From NCBI GenBank assembly GCA_002423125.1, contig DIUW01000045.1, positions 1 to 64,000 of the forward strand: a stretch of 64,000 bases of DNA, written 5' to 3'. A model generated the notes under the pieces. It was not told the origin of the DNA. It saw nothing but the letters and a program-made list of their open reading frames with translations, and ran no database searches. Origin of the DNA: Legionellaceae bacterium UBA6148 (GTDB lineage Bacteria; Pseudomonadota; Gammaproteobacteria; Legionellales; Legionellaceae). The stretch's first letter is position 1. Each line of letters begins with the position of its first letter. The translations under genes were made by a program, and so were the position numbers. Positions 16,029-25,659 of this stretch are shown here, one piece after another.

Positions 16029-18596
16029 ATGCGAATGGATAAATTGACATCTAAATTTCAAATGGCCTTAGCGGATGCACAATCACTTGCACTTGGCCGC
16101 GACAATGGCTTTATAGAACCCGAACACCTCCTCAAAGCCTTATTAGACCAACAAGGAGGAAGTTGTCGACCGCTGTTGTCCAAAGCCATGGTCAATTTAA
16201 CTCAATTACGAACATCACTGGACGACGCACTCAACAAGCTTCCTAAAGTAACGGGGACTCAAGGTGATATTCACCTATCCAATGGGCTCAATCGGCTACT
16301 CAATGTGACCGATAAGCTTGCCCAAGAAAAAAACGATAGTTATATCTCCAGTGAACTTTTTATTCTTGCCGTCATGAATGAAAACGGAGCATTAGCAAAA
16401 TTAATCAAACAAGCCGGTGGCGATCTCAAGACGATTGATCGTGCGATTCAAGAGATGCGTGGTGGTGAAAGCGTCAATGATCCCAATGCCGAGGAACAAC
16501 GCCAAGCCCTTGAAAAATATACTATTGATTTAACCGCACGTGCCGAACAAGGCAAGTTAGATCCCGTTATTGGGCGAGATGATGAAATCCGCCGAACCAT
16601 TCAAGTATTACAGCGCCGCACTAAAAATAACCCGGTGCTTATCGGTGAACCTGGCGTCGGTAAAACGGCCATCGTCGAAGGACTTGCTCAACGCATTGTG
16701 AACGGTGAAGTCCCTGAGGGATTAAAAGGCAAACGCGTGCTCTCATTAGACATGGGGGCGTTAATTGCTGGCGCAAAATTTCGAGGGGAATTTGAGGAGC
16801 GCTTAAAAGCCGTATTAAATGACCTTGCCAAACAAGAAGGACAAATTATTCTCTTTATCGATGAGTTGCACATCATGGTGGGCGCAGGAAAAGCTGAAGG
16901 TGCGATGGATGCAGGTAATATGCTAAAGCCAGCACTTGCTCGAGGCGAGCTACATTGCGTTGGCGCAACAACATTGAATGAATACAGACAATATATTGAA
17001 AAAGATGCGGCTCTTGAGCGTCGCTTTCAAAAGATTTTAGTCCAAGAACCCAGCGTTGAAGATACAATTGCCATCTTACGGGGTCTTAAAGAGCGCTACG
17101 AGGTTCATCATGGCGTTGAAATTACCGACCCAGCCATCATTGCCGCAGCAACCTTATCCCATCGTTACATCACCGATAGGCAGCTGCCAGACAAGGCGAT
17201 CGACTTGATCGATGAAGCGGGTAGTCAAATTCGCATGGAAATTGACTCAAAACCAGAAGTCATGGACAAATTAGATCGTCGATTGATTCAACTTAAAATT
17301 GAGCGTGAGGCATTAAAAAAGGAAAGCGATGAAGCCTCTAAAAAGCGTTTAAGCGATTTACAACTCAGTATTGATGATCTTGAAAAGAAATACGCTGATT
17401 TGGATGACGTGTGGAAATCCGAAAAATCCATTTTACAGGGAACAACCCACATCAAAGAAGCACTTGAAAAAGCTAAAATTGAAATGGAAACTGCGCGACG
17501 CGCGGGAGACTTAGGCAAAATGTCTGAATTACAATATGGACGTATTCCTTCTCTTGAAAAACAACTATTGAACGTTGCTGATACGGATCACGTTGAAACG
17601 CAATTAGTGCGCAATAAAGTCACTGAGGAAGAAATTGCCGAAGTCGTATCTAAATGGACTGGCATTCCGGTATCTAAAATGATCGAGGGCGAGAAAGAAA
17701 AATTACTCAACATGGAAAATGCATTACACCAGCGATTGATTGGTCAAGATGAAGCCATTAATGTTGTGTCTAATGCGATTAGACGCGCTCGTGCTGGCCT
17801 TTCTGACCCTAACCGCCCCATCGGTTCATTTCTCTTTTTAGGCCCAACGGGTGTTGGAAAAACCGAGCTCTGTAAAGCATTAGCCACATTTTTATTTGAT
17901 ACACCGGAAGCAATGATCCGCATTGACATGTCAGAATTCATGGAAAAGCACTCCGTCGCTCGTCTCATTGGAGCTCCTCCCGGATATGTCGGCTATGAAG
18001 AAGGGGGCTATATCACAGAGGCCGTACGTCGACGTCCTTATTCCGTTATTTTGTTGGATGAAATTGAAAAAGCACACCCCGATGTATTTAACATTTTACT
18101 ACAAGTTCTAGATGATGGCCGGCTCACCGACGGCCAGGGTCGAACCGTTGATTTCCGCAACACCGTCATCGTCATGACATCAAATTTAGGCAGTCATCTG
18201 ATTCAAGAGATGGGCAAGGCACCTTATGACGACGTGAAAAAAGCCGTTATGGAACTCGTGGGCCAGCATTTCCGTCCAGAATTCATCAATCGTATCGATG
18301 ACAGTGTCGTCTTCCACTCACTGACAGAAGAACAAATTGCCCGTATCGCAAGCATCCAAATTAGCTATTTGCAACAACGATTGACACAACAAGACATCAC
18401 ATTAACCCTCACCCCCGACGCACTCCATTACCTTGCGGAAATAGGCTTCGATCCAGTCTATGGCGCCCGTCCCTTGAAGCGCAGTATCCAACAGAAATTG
18501 GAAAATCCACTGGCGCAAGCCCTATTAACAGGGAAATTTAAATCAGGAGACCACATTAAAGTAAAATGTGATCATGGTGAGTTAGTGTTTTCTTGA
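16029..18596 (+). CDS. clpB: ATP-dependent disaggregase ClpB
   Basis: Hexameric Hsp100 chaperone that threads aggregated proteins through its pore with DnaK/DnaJ. The 855-residue protein has the Clp-N repeat domain (about 1-150), NBD1 with Walker A GEPGVGKT and Walker B IILFIDELH, the middle coiled-coil M-domain (about 410-525) that distinguishes ClpB from ClpA/C, and NBD2 with GPTGVGKT, ILLDEIEKAH and the pore-loop segment GYVGYEEGG. The start has a GAGAG upstream; a second ATG at codon 3 is possible. The candidate sigma-32 promoter fits heat-shock control. Confidence 0.97.
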   Translation: MRMDKLTSKFQMALADAQSLALGRDNGFIEPEHLLKALLDQQGGSCRPLLSKAMVNLTQLRTSLDDALNKLPKVTGTQGDIHLSNGLNRLLNVTDKLAQEKNDSYISSELFILAVMNENGALAKLIKQAGGDLKTIDRAIQEMRGGESVNDPNAEEQRQALEKYTIDLTARAEQGKLDPVIGRDDEIRRTIQVLQRRTKNNPVLIGEPGVGKTAIVEGLAQRIVNGEVPEGLKGKRVLSLDMGALIAGAKFRGEFEERLKAVLNDLAKQEGQIILFIDELHIMVGAGKAEGAMDAGNMLKPALARGELHCVGATTLNEYRQYIEKDAALERRFQKILVQEPSVEDTIAILRGLKERYEVHHGVEITDPAIIAAATLSHRYITDRQLPDKAIDLIDEAGSQIRMEIDSKPEVMDKLDRRLIQLKIEREALKKESDEASKKRLSDLQLSIDDLEKKYADLDDVWKSEKSILQGTTHIKEALEKAKIEMETARRAGDLGKMSELQYGRIPSLEKQLLNVADTDHVETQLVRNKVTEEEIAEVVSKWTGIPVSKMIEGEKEKLLNMENALHQRLIGQDEAINVVSNAIRRARAGLSDPNRPIGSFLFLGPTGVGKTELCKALATFLFDTPEAMIRIDMSEFMEKHSVARLIGAPPGYVGYEEGGYITEAVRRRPYSVILLDEIEKAHPDVFNILLQVLDDGRLTDGQGRTVDFRNTVIVMTSNLGSHLIQEMGKAPYDDVKKAVMELVGQHFRPEFINRIDDSVVFHSLTEEQIARIASIQISYLQQRLTQQDITLTLTPDALHYLAEIGFDPVYGARPLKRSIQQKLENPLAQALLTGKFKSGDHIKVKCDHGELVFS

Positions 18597-18920
18597 TAAA
18601 CACTGCTCGGGCGAGCCTATTCGCTATATCAACATAGATATACTACACTAAAATCATGCCTTAATGTTTTCATGCGGATCAACCCAGTAGTTCTCAATAT
18701 GGAGATCACGATTTGAACAACATCATTGTCATCCCCGTGCAGGCGGGGATCCATGTATCAAAATGACACTGTGCTCATTCAGAAATGGATCCCCGCCTGC
18801 GCTGGGATGACAGTGCTGGGTTAGAGGCGAGCCTTGTGTCATTCATAAGCTCCATATTGAGAACTGCTGGGATCAACCAAGCGAAGTATAAAACAATAAA
18901 AATGTTGGGAGTCACTCAAT
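18597..18920. other. clpB-NRPS intergenic region
   Basis: This 324-bp gap holds no credible gene. Its main content is the 185-bp inverted-repeat element at 18685-18869 with its 9-bp target duplications. The remaining 42 bp before the NRPS start carry a TTGGGAG ribosome binding site. Confidence 0.7.
18676..18878. mobile_element. MITE-like 185-bp element, copy A, with 9-bp target duplication
   Basis: The element runs 18685-18869. Its left end CAGTAGTTCTCAATATGGAG and the reverse complement of its right end differ at one base of 20. It is bracketed by perfect 9-bp direct repeats GGATCAACC (18676-18684 and 18870-18878), the mark of a transposition event. Inside is a second inverted repeat of about 27 bp with the core GTCATCCC..GGGATCCA. 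There is no coding capacity, so it would need a transposase supplied in trans. Copy B at 22932-23116 has the same length and orientation and about 92% identity by eye. Confidence 0.85.
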
Positions 18921-21900
18921 ATGGACACATTAAATTCAATAAAAATTCCTCAACTTAGACAATTATTTGAGTGCTCAGTTGACAAATATCCGGACAATAA
19001 AGCCCTGATTTGCGATGGCCTTTCACTCTCCTATCAAGCATTAGAGGAACGTGCAAACCAATTAGCTCATTATCTAATGGCGCAAGGAGTGACTCAAGAG
19101 CACTGTGTTGGTATTTTTCTAAATCGATCTCCGGAAAGTTATATCGCAATTCTAGCGGTGCTGAAAACAGGCGCGGCTTATGTACCCATTGAAGTTGAAT
19201 ACCCTGATGAGCGGGTGAATTATATCTTGGCAGACATGCCTTTTCACGCCGTTATAACCTCGTCCTCTCAATTTGCACGCCAGTCCACGATCCAATTTCC
19301 GCAAGCCATTGTGCTTGACGAGATCCAAACCGCTCTTTCTCAACAAGCGATTAGCCGTCCTCAATGCACCGCAAGCGACGCGGAGCAATTATGCTATGTT
19401 ATTTACACGTCGGGATCCTCCGGAAAACCGAAAGGGGTTGAAATTAGCCATCGTAGTATCTGTCACTATGTGACCGTTGCAAGCGAACTTTATCAAATGA
19501 CTCCTAACGACCGCGTCTATCAAGGTTTTTCACTGGGATTTGATGCCTCTTTGGAAGAGGTATGGATGGCCTTTGCAAATGGGGCAACTCTCCTTGCATG
19601 CACCTCAAAAGAGGTACGATCGGGTCTTGGCTTGATTGATTTTTTAAATCAACATCAAGCAACTGTGTTTTCAACGGTTCCCACAGTGTTATCCATGCTT
19701 GAAACGAATTTACCCCATTTAAGATTATTAATTTTGGGTGGCGAATCGTGTTCGGCTCCATTAATCAAACAATGGACCCGCTCGGGTTTAAGAATATTAA
19801 ATACGTATGGCCCCACAGAGGCAACCGTTATTGCAACAGCTGCTGAATGTCATTGTGATACACCCATCACTATCGGAAAACCACTGCCAGGGTATGAAAT
19901 ATTCATTCTTGATGAACAATTACAAGTGCTCGCAGAAGGACACAAAGGTGAGCTCTGTATTGCTGGACATGGTCTTGCTCGTGGTTATGTGAATCAACCC
20001 GAGATAACAGCACAAAAATTCATTCAAAATCCCAATAATGTAAACCAACGAATTTACCGTACGGGCGATTTGGCCATGATCAACTCAAACGGTGACATCG
20101 AATTTTTTGGACGTATTGACTCGCAAGTTAAACTTCGAGGCTTTAGAATCGAATTAGATGAAATAGAAACCGTACTGATGGATCATCAGGGTATCACTCA
20201 AGCCGTAGTCTCACTTCACGAAACAAATCAACCCATACTCGTCGCTTATATACTGCTGAATAAAAAATATAATCTTGATGTACGACAACTAAAAGATTTT
20301 TTGCAACAACGACTACCTCACTACATGATACCAAGCCTGTTTGAGACCGTTGAGTCATTTCCATTATTGTCCAGTGGCAAGGTCGACCGTAAAGCACTCC
20401 CAACCTCATGCGGAAGTACACAAAAATCGGATTATGCTCCGCCTCAAACCGCGTTGGAGCGTGAAATCACCACCATTTGGGAAACGTCATTACACCAACA
20501 CCCTATTTCCATTGATGATGATTTTTTTTACGACTTGGGTGGACACTCCTTATCGGCCGCGAACATTATTTCAAATTTACGTAAAATCCCCCAAACAGAA
20601 AATATCTCTATTCTCGATTTATATCAGAATCCAACCATCAGACAATTAGCCGATAAATTTGCACATTCAAACTGCCATGCAAAAACGGAAGAAAAAAAAT
20701 CGAAAAAAAGTCGAGTCACCAATGCGACCTACTATCTCTGTGGGATAGGACAATTTTTTGGTTGCTTATTACAATATGCAATTGCATCGTGGCAGTTTTT
20801 AGTCACGGTTCTTTGTTACATATGGCTCAACACAAACGCGACTCTTTTCTCGAGCGATACCATCCTGATTTTTTCCGCACTGTTATTGTGTGTTCCTATT
20901 TCATCAATGATCATCACAATTGCTGCAAAATGGCTACTCATAGGAAAAGTAAAACCCGGCGTTCATAAAGTATGGGGATGGTTTTATTTTCGCTGGTGGT
21001 TGGTCGAGCGCTTACAACGTAATATTTTCGCTCCGCATCATTGGATCGGCTCGCCTATCATTAGCGTTTACTACCGATTACTCGGCGCCAAAATTGGCCG
21101 CAATTGTTATATTGGAACGTCTAATGTGGCGGCGCATGATATGTTAACCATTGGAGACAATTGCTCTATTGGATTTGATGCGCGTTTATTAGGATATGTT
21201 GTTGAAGACGGATGGTTAAAAATAGGAACCATCACCATTGGCGATCATTGCTTTGTCGGTGCGCGCAGTGTAATGAGCATTGACACGGTCATGGGAGATA
21301 ACAGTAGCCTAGATGACATGTCCATGCTTCCCATTCACCGCCACATTCCTGACCGCCAGTTCTTTTCAGGATCGCCTGCTCGTCAATCAACTGCAGCACC
21401 CGATCATATCATCAACCAAGCATCAGTGGTTGACACAACATCCGCTGCGAAAAATTTCTGCTTTGGTGTTTTACACTATATTTGTCTCGTATTTGTCATG
21501 CTCTTGTATTACGTTTGTTATTTACCCGCCCTTCTATTAATTACGTATTTTCATGAACAAACTCACTATCTTTTGACCATCTGTTTAGCGGCTCCATTAG
21601 GGGCGATTATCTTTTTAAGTTTGTATTATCTAACGCTCGGCGCATGTAAAAAACTACTGATGAATAAAATAAATCCAGGAATTTATTCACTTAAAAGTTT
21701 ATATTATTTACGTCAATGGGTTATTGTTAAAATGATTGACGTTGATGAAATGTACATCCTCGCAGACACATTATACTTTCCCTATATTTTGAGATTTTTA
21801 GGTGCGAAATTAGGAAAACGGGTTGAAATGGGCGAAACTCCTCATATTATTCCGGACCTCATCACCATTCAAGATGAAGGATTTACCGCAACGGCGGTAG

Positions 21901-22916
21901 CACTTGCTTGGCCCAGTGTTTTCCAAGGAAAAATTAAATTTGCACCGGTTGAAATAGGGCATCGTGGCTTTGTTGGAAATGGTAGCTTGCTTCCCTCTGG
22001 CGCAACGATTGGCGATGGTGGGCTCTTAGGTTGCATGACAATAACACCCCCCAACAATCAAGCCGCAGGGCACCATACTGCTTGGCTCGGATCGCCGGCC
22101 GTTTTTCTTCCTAAACGAGAAAAATTGACCGATTTTTCGGATAGTGAGAAATTCACCCCTCCAAAACACTTGGTCAAAATACGATTAGTGATTGAATTTG
22201 TCCGCATTATGATGCCAACCCTATTTAATTTGATCACTATTTTTAACCTGTTATATGTATTAAATATACTGCTATCAGGCTACTCATTAACCACAACAAT
22301 ACTCGTATTACCGATAGCTGCAGCGTTGATAACAACCGGATTAGTTGGATCCATTATTTTATTAAAATGGATTGTCTTAGGTCAATTGAAACCAACAACC
22401 AAACCAATGTGGAATATATTTGTATGGAAAAATGACGTTATTGCCTATTTATATAATTATTTTGTGGCCTCACACATGATGACTATCGTTTTAGGAACTC
22501 CGTTTGCGGCACTCCTACTTCGATGTTTTGGGGCAACAATAGGTAAACGAACTTTTATCCATACGGCTTATTTTACCGAGTTTGATTTAATGTCTATTGG
22601 AGACGAGGTTTGCCTGAATGCTGACATGATTGTACAAACTCATCTTTATGAGGACCGAATTTTAAAAATGTCGACCGTTCGTATTAGTGATGGGTGTAAC
22701 GTCGGCGTTGCCTCAATTGCTCTGTATAATACAATGATGGAAAAAAATTCAACGCTGGGTAATTTTTCATTGTTGATGAAAGGTGAAACCTTACCTAAAA
22801 ATACAAACTGGCAAGGGATCCCTGCCCAACCCATGAGAGCTCATGATAATGAGCAACTGAGTAGCGCATCTGCCGTAGACATTTCAAAAGATGAATTGGT
22901 ATTAGAAAAAGTCTGA
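18921..22916 (+). CDS. Pls/PosA-type membrane non-ribosomal peptide synthetase
   Basis: A 1,331-residue single-module NRPS fused to a membrane acyltransferase-like half. The adenylation domain (about 15-490) has TSGSSGKPKG (163-172), FDASLEE (D208), YGPTE (Y296), GELCIAGHGLARGY, YRTGDLA, KLRGFRIE and GKVDRKALP. A carrier domain follows with DLGGHSL (phosphopantetheine Ser543). The rest alternates membrane helices with three left-handed beta-helix hexapeptide blocks starting near residues 720, 960 and 1203. This is the layout of epsilon-poly-lysine synthetase (Pls) and its relatives, which make isopeptide homopolymers of basic amino acids. The pocket residues I read by hand resemble a lysine code. 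A 4'-phosphopantetheinyl transferase must act in trans. It is flanked by two 185-bp elements. Confidence 0.88.
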   Translation: MDTLNSIKIPQLRQLFECSVDKYPDNKALICDGLSLSYQALEERANQLAHYLMAQGVTQEHCVGIFLNRSPESYIAILAVLKTGAAYVPIEVEYPDERVNYILADMPFHAVITSSSQFARQSTIQFPQAIVLDEIQTALSQQAISRPQCTASDAEQLCYVIYTSGSSGKPKGVEISHRSICHYVTVASELYQMTPNDRVYQGFSLGFDASLEEVWMAFANGATLLACTSKEVRSGLGLIDFLNQHQATVFSTVPTVLSMLETNLPHLRLLILGGESCSAPLIKQWTRSGLRILNTYGPTEATVIATAAECHCDTPITIGKPLPGYEIFILDEQLQVLAEGHKGELCIAGHGLARGYVNQPEITAQKFIQNPNNVNQRIYRTGDLAMINSNGDIEFFGRIDSQVKLRGFRIELDEIETVLMDHQGITQAVVSLHETNQPILVAYILLNKKYNLDVRQLKDFLQQRLPHYMIPSLFETVESFPLLSSGKVDRKALPTSCGSTQKSDYAPPQTALEREITTIWETSLHQHPISIDDDFFYDLGGHSLSAANIISNLRKIPQTENISILDLYQNPTIRQLADKFAHSNCHAKTEEKKSKKSRVTNATYYLCGIGQFFGCLLQYAIASWQFLVTVLCYIWLNTNATLFSSDTILIFSALLLCVPISSMIITIAAKWLLIGKVKPGVHKVWGWFYFRWWLVERLQRNIFAPHHWIGSPIISVYYRLLGAKIGRNCYIGTSNVAAHDMLTIGDNCSIGFDARLLGYVVEDGWLKIGTITIGDHCFVGARSVMSIDTVMGDNSSLDDMSMLPIHRHIPDRQFFSGSPARQSTAAPDHIINQASVVDTTSAAKNFCFGVLHYICLVFVMLLYYVCYLPALLLITYFHEQTHYLLTICLAAPLGAIIFLSLYYLTLGACKKLLMNKINPGIYSLKSLYYLRQWVIVKMIDVDEMYILADTLYFPYILRFLGAKLGKRVEMGETPHIIPDLITIQDEGFTATAVALAWPSVFQGKIKFAPVEIGHRGFVGNGSLLPSGATIGDGGLLGCMTITPPNNQAAGHHTAWLGSPAVFLPKREKLTDFSDSEKFTPPKHLVKIRLVIEFVRIMMPTLFNLITIFNLLYVLNILLSGYSLTTTILVLPIAAALITTGLVGSIILLKWIVLGQLKPTTKPMWNIFVWKNDVIAYLYNYFVASHMMTIVLGTPFAALLLRCFGATIGKRTFIHTAYFTEFDLMSIGDEVCLNADMIVQTHLYEDRILKMSTVRISDGCNVGVASIALYNTMMEKNSTLGNFSLLMKGETLPKNTNWQGIPAQPMRAHDNEQLSSASAVDISKDELVLEKV

Positions 22917-22922
22917 ATGGAT

Positions 22923-23125
22923 ACAAAAGCACAGCCGTTCTCAATATGGAGATCATGATTTGAACAACATCATTGTCATCCCAGCGCAGGCTGGGATCCA
23001 TGTATCAAAATGGCACTGTGCTTATTCAGAAATGGATCCCAGCCTGCGCTGGGATGACAGTACTGGGTTAGAGGCTATCCTTGTGTAATTTTTAAGCTCC
23101 ATATTGAGAACTGCTGACAAAGGCA
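22923..23125. mobile_element. MITE-like 185-bp element, copy B, with near-perfect 9-bp target duplication
   Basis: The element runs 22932-23116. The left end CAGCCGTTCTCAATATGGAG matches the reverse complement of the right end at 19 of 20 bases. The flanking 9-mers are ACAAAAGCA (22923-22931) and ACAAAGGCA (23117-23125), eight of nine identical, consistent with an older target duplication. The internal hairpin arms are perfect here. It lies between the NRPS stop and the convergent ankyrin gene stop. Its target sequence differs from that of copy A, so the two inserted independently. Confidence 0.85.
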
Positions 23126-23132
23126 GGCTTTG

Positions 23133-25127
23133 CTACATTGCTAATTCCGTCCGTGTTTCTTCACTCGCCTCATCAACAATATCTACCGTAGTATATGCAT
23201 TTTGACGTGAATACACTGCTTTAGGGCGTAACAATGTCGGTTGTACTGGCGTACGCACCGACTCAAGCAAATGTGTGCTTGGCATTGAACTCAGAGGGCA
23301 TATTGAATTGATCGACATAACAAAACTTCGCGGACATATGCTTGTGTTTAGATGTTGTGGGGGCGTGGGAGTCAATACTCCGTTTCCTGGTTGCATTTTT
23401 TCGAACATCGTTTGAGTGCTTAATTTTCTATCACTCTTCGCGAGTAATCTGCTTTTTAAATCATGCAACAAAGAAGGTGTTTGAAAAAATTCCCCCTCCG
23501 GATCAGGTGAATGCATCACTTCTTTTTCCACCGCAGGAATGGTTAATAAAAAATCAACTTCACGGCTCAAACTGGGATTGGAACTTCCAAGACAATAGCA
23601 AGTCAAAAAATAATTTGCTTTATTTTCTCTCTCACTCATCAACGGTAACTCGCCTAACTCATCGACCATGTGACGAAGCTCCTTCGTTCGGCTCAAAATA
23701 GCCGATATGACGATACTGTTATTTTTATGCTGGCACACAACCTCCGTCCAAAACTCCGGAAATGATAATAAGAACACAATCACATGGTTCGATGCTGCTC
23801 CATTCAAGAAATCCTCTAATTTTTCAGGTGCTTCACGTAACCCTTGCTCTAAATCTCTTGGAGACAAAATTGTTGTGTAATAACGAACAACATCGTACGC
23901 TTTTTGTGATATGGATGCTAAATATATCGCTCGATCTGAAATGGAAGACGCATCACAACCGTGTCGATTCAATAATTGCCGCAGATAGGGCAGCATTTCT
24001 CTATATTCAGGCTCAAGACTAACAAAAGGAGCGGTTAGTATTCCTGGATAAAGGCTCTTCAGGCAAAAGATTAGATCCTGTTCATCAATACTATCAAAAA
24101 GAAATTTGATCATATTGAGATCATGGCGACGCAGATTGCTCAAAAAAATGGATGAAGCATTGACCGTCAACAGTCTTTTTAACTGATCTGCGAACATCGT
24201 GGTGTTAACCCAATAGCGTAAAACGGCGATATGACCATTACATGCCGCCCAAAGAAATGCTTCAAAATAAAACATTGAACACATTAATGCGGTTCGCTGA
24301 GGCAACAACTCATTAAAATATGCTAATACCGGTACTTGCCCCTCTTTAGCGGCCAGCCGATACGGCATATAGTGGTGTACTGCCATTGCATTCATGCAAT
24401 GCTGAGGAGATACATTTGCCATGAAATATTGTAAGACATGCACATGACCATACTGAGCAGCATCCATGACAATTTGGTAGTTTTGCGCAACCAATGCATT
24501 TTCAACGGCATGTTCATCGTCTAAAAATAAACAGAGTCTATCTAATAAACGGATATGGCCATGTTTTGCAGCGAGTCCAATGAGATCATTTTTATTTTGA
24601 TCAAAGAAACGATACCAGCAGTCATCCAGTTGATTACGTGAGATTAAGTAATCAAGGTAGTCATGATTGCCACAAATGATGGTTAATTTTAATAAATCAC
24701 TCTCTTGTAACTGCAGGATTTGTGCAAGGTCCGAAAGCATGGATTCGACGGGCAATGTAGGATGACTCAATGCAATGGCCAACCATATGATCCATCGGCT
24801 TCTTTGCGTATTCGTATGACTCTCAGGTAAATGTTGAACGAACTGAATCGCCTCTTCAAAATCAGATGCTTGCATGATTTGAATAACCGCTCGAGGTATT
24901 TCTTTGAAGAACAGATCCCATGAGCTCCAAACAGAATAAGGTAGGCATTTTACCGATACATGTGCTTGTCGTTTTTTTTCAGACGAAAACGTTACGCATT
25001 CTAAATTTGAATTAAGTTTCATTAAAATATCCCACTGCAATCTGGTTAAACCTGGAAAAAGAACGAACTTATTGCAACTGACTGTAAAATTATATTTTAG
25101 CCACACAACATCACTGGGCTGTAACAT
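23133..25127 (-). CDS. Ankyrin-repeat protein, candidate Dot/Icm effector
   Basis: A 664-residue protein without signal peptide or membrane helix. The middle part (about residues 150-330) contains degenerate ankyrin-type units built on G-H-x-x-V/L-L-x-Y/R, such as GHIRLLDRL, GHVHVLQYF, GQVPVLAYF and GHIAVLRYW. The N-terminal 120 residues are unrecognised, with a run LTRLQWDILMKL. The last 120 residues are low-complexity, proline-rich (VLTPTPPQHLN) and end in an acidic stretch EASEETRTE. That tail resembles the glutamate-rich C-terminal signal of Dot/Icm substrates. It stands alone, convergent with the NRPS gene. The effector role is inferred from architecture and from the IcmC-like gene in the window. 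Confidence 0.75.
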   Translation of the reverse strand: MLQPSDVVWLKYNFTVSCNKFVLFPGLTRLQWDILMKLNSNLECVTFSSEKKRQAHVSVKCLPYSVWSSWDLFFKEIPRAVIQIMQASDFEEAIQFVQHLPESHTNTQRSRWIIWLAIALSHPTLPVESMLSDLAQILQLQESDLLKLTIICGNHDYLDYLISRNQLDDCWYRFFDQNKNDLIGLAAKHGHIRLLDRLCLFLDDEHAVENALVAQNYQIVMDAAQYGHVHVLQYFMANVSPQHCMNAMAVHHYMPYRLAAKEGQVPVLAYFNELLPQRTALMCSMFYFEAFLWAACNGHIAVLRYWVNTTMFADQLKRLLTVNASSIFLSNLRRHDLNMIKFLFDSIDEQDLIFCLKSLYPGILTAPFVSLEPEYREMLPYLRQLLNRHGCDASSISDRAIYLASISQKAYDVVRYYTTILSPRDLEQGLREAPEKLEDFLNGAASNHVIVFLLSFPEFWTEVVCQHKNNSIVISAILSRTKELRHMVDELGELPLMSERENKANYFLTCYCLGSSNPSLSREVDFLLTIPAVEKEVMHSPDPEGEFFQTPSLLHDLKSRLLAKSDRKLSTQTMFEKMQPGNGVLTPTPPQHLNTSICPRSFVMSINSICPLSSMPSTHLLESVRTPVQPTLLRPKAVYSRQNAYTTVDIVDEASEETRTELAM

Positions 25128-25170
25128 ATTTTGAGCAGACTATCCACTAATAATCTCTAAGGGGCTTTAA

Positions 25171-25659
25171 CTAATCAACATGAGTTCCACCTAAACGATT
25201 AACCACTAATTTAATTTGATTCATTGCAGAATCTTCAACAATAAAATGCCCATTCGATCCGCGAGACATCAGATCCGCTGAAAAACGGAGGTAGTGTGTC
25301 GATTCGAAGCCATGCCAAGTGACATGTAATCCACCGGAATGCCAGTGCCATTCACGAATAAGCGTCGTTTTTGGAGTATAGGAATGGGTCTTATTATCAA
25401 CAAACAGTAACATACCAGCGGACCAATCGTCGTGTTCTGAAAGAGGTGTGAGCGTTACCGTGTGAGCGTTGAGTAGTGCTTCAATTTTCGCATAATGAAT
25501 GGCTTCTTTGATTTCATCTGCAATCACCTGAAGTTGATTTTTTTTATATAATCCCGGCATAAATGACAGACTGTATCCGCATAAAATTCCAAAAATAATC
25601 AACGCGGTGAGTAGTTCAATGAACGAGATGCCTTGCTCGTTGTGATACTTCATGTTCAT
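25171..25659 (-). CDS. GspH/FimT-type pseudopilin
   Basis: A 162-residue prepilin-like protein. After a short basic leader (MNMKYHNEQG) comes the type IV prepilin cleavage site G-ISFIEL with the conserved Glu at mature +5. A hydrophobic helix (LLTALIIFGILCGYSLSFM) follows, then a GspH-like domain with AIHYAKIEALLNAHTVTL and the W/G-rich end. The ATG overlaps the stop of the preceding gene (TAATG), so I take the start at 25659; an alternative ATG lies two codons later. It is the last gene of the lapA-lapB-pyrF operon and away from any pilus or type II secretion cluster. Confidence 0.82.
   Translation of the reverse strand: MNMKYHNEQGISFIELLTALIIFGILCGYSLSFMPGLYKKNQLQVIADEIKEAIHYAKIEALLNAHTVTLTPLSEHDDWSAGMLLFVDNKTHSYTPKTTLIREWHWHSGGLHVTWHGFESTHYLRFSADLMSRGSNGHFIVEDSAMNQIKLVVNRLGGTHVD

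Noticed and set aside
18676..23125. Composite transposon carrying the NRPS gene between the two 185-bp elements
   Set aside because: Each element has its own target duplication and the outer 9-mers (GGATCAACC and ACAAAGGCA) do not match, so the elements inserted separately rather than moving the gene as a unit.
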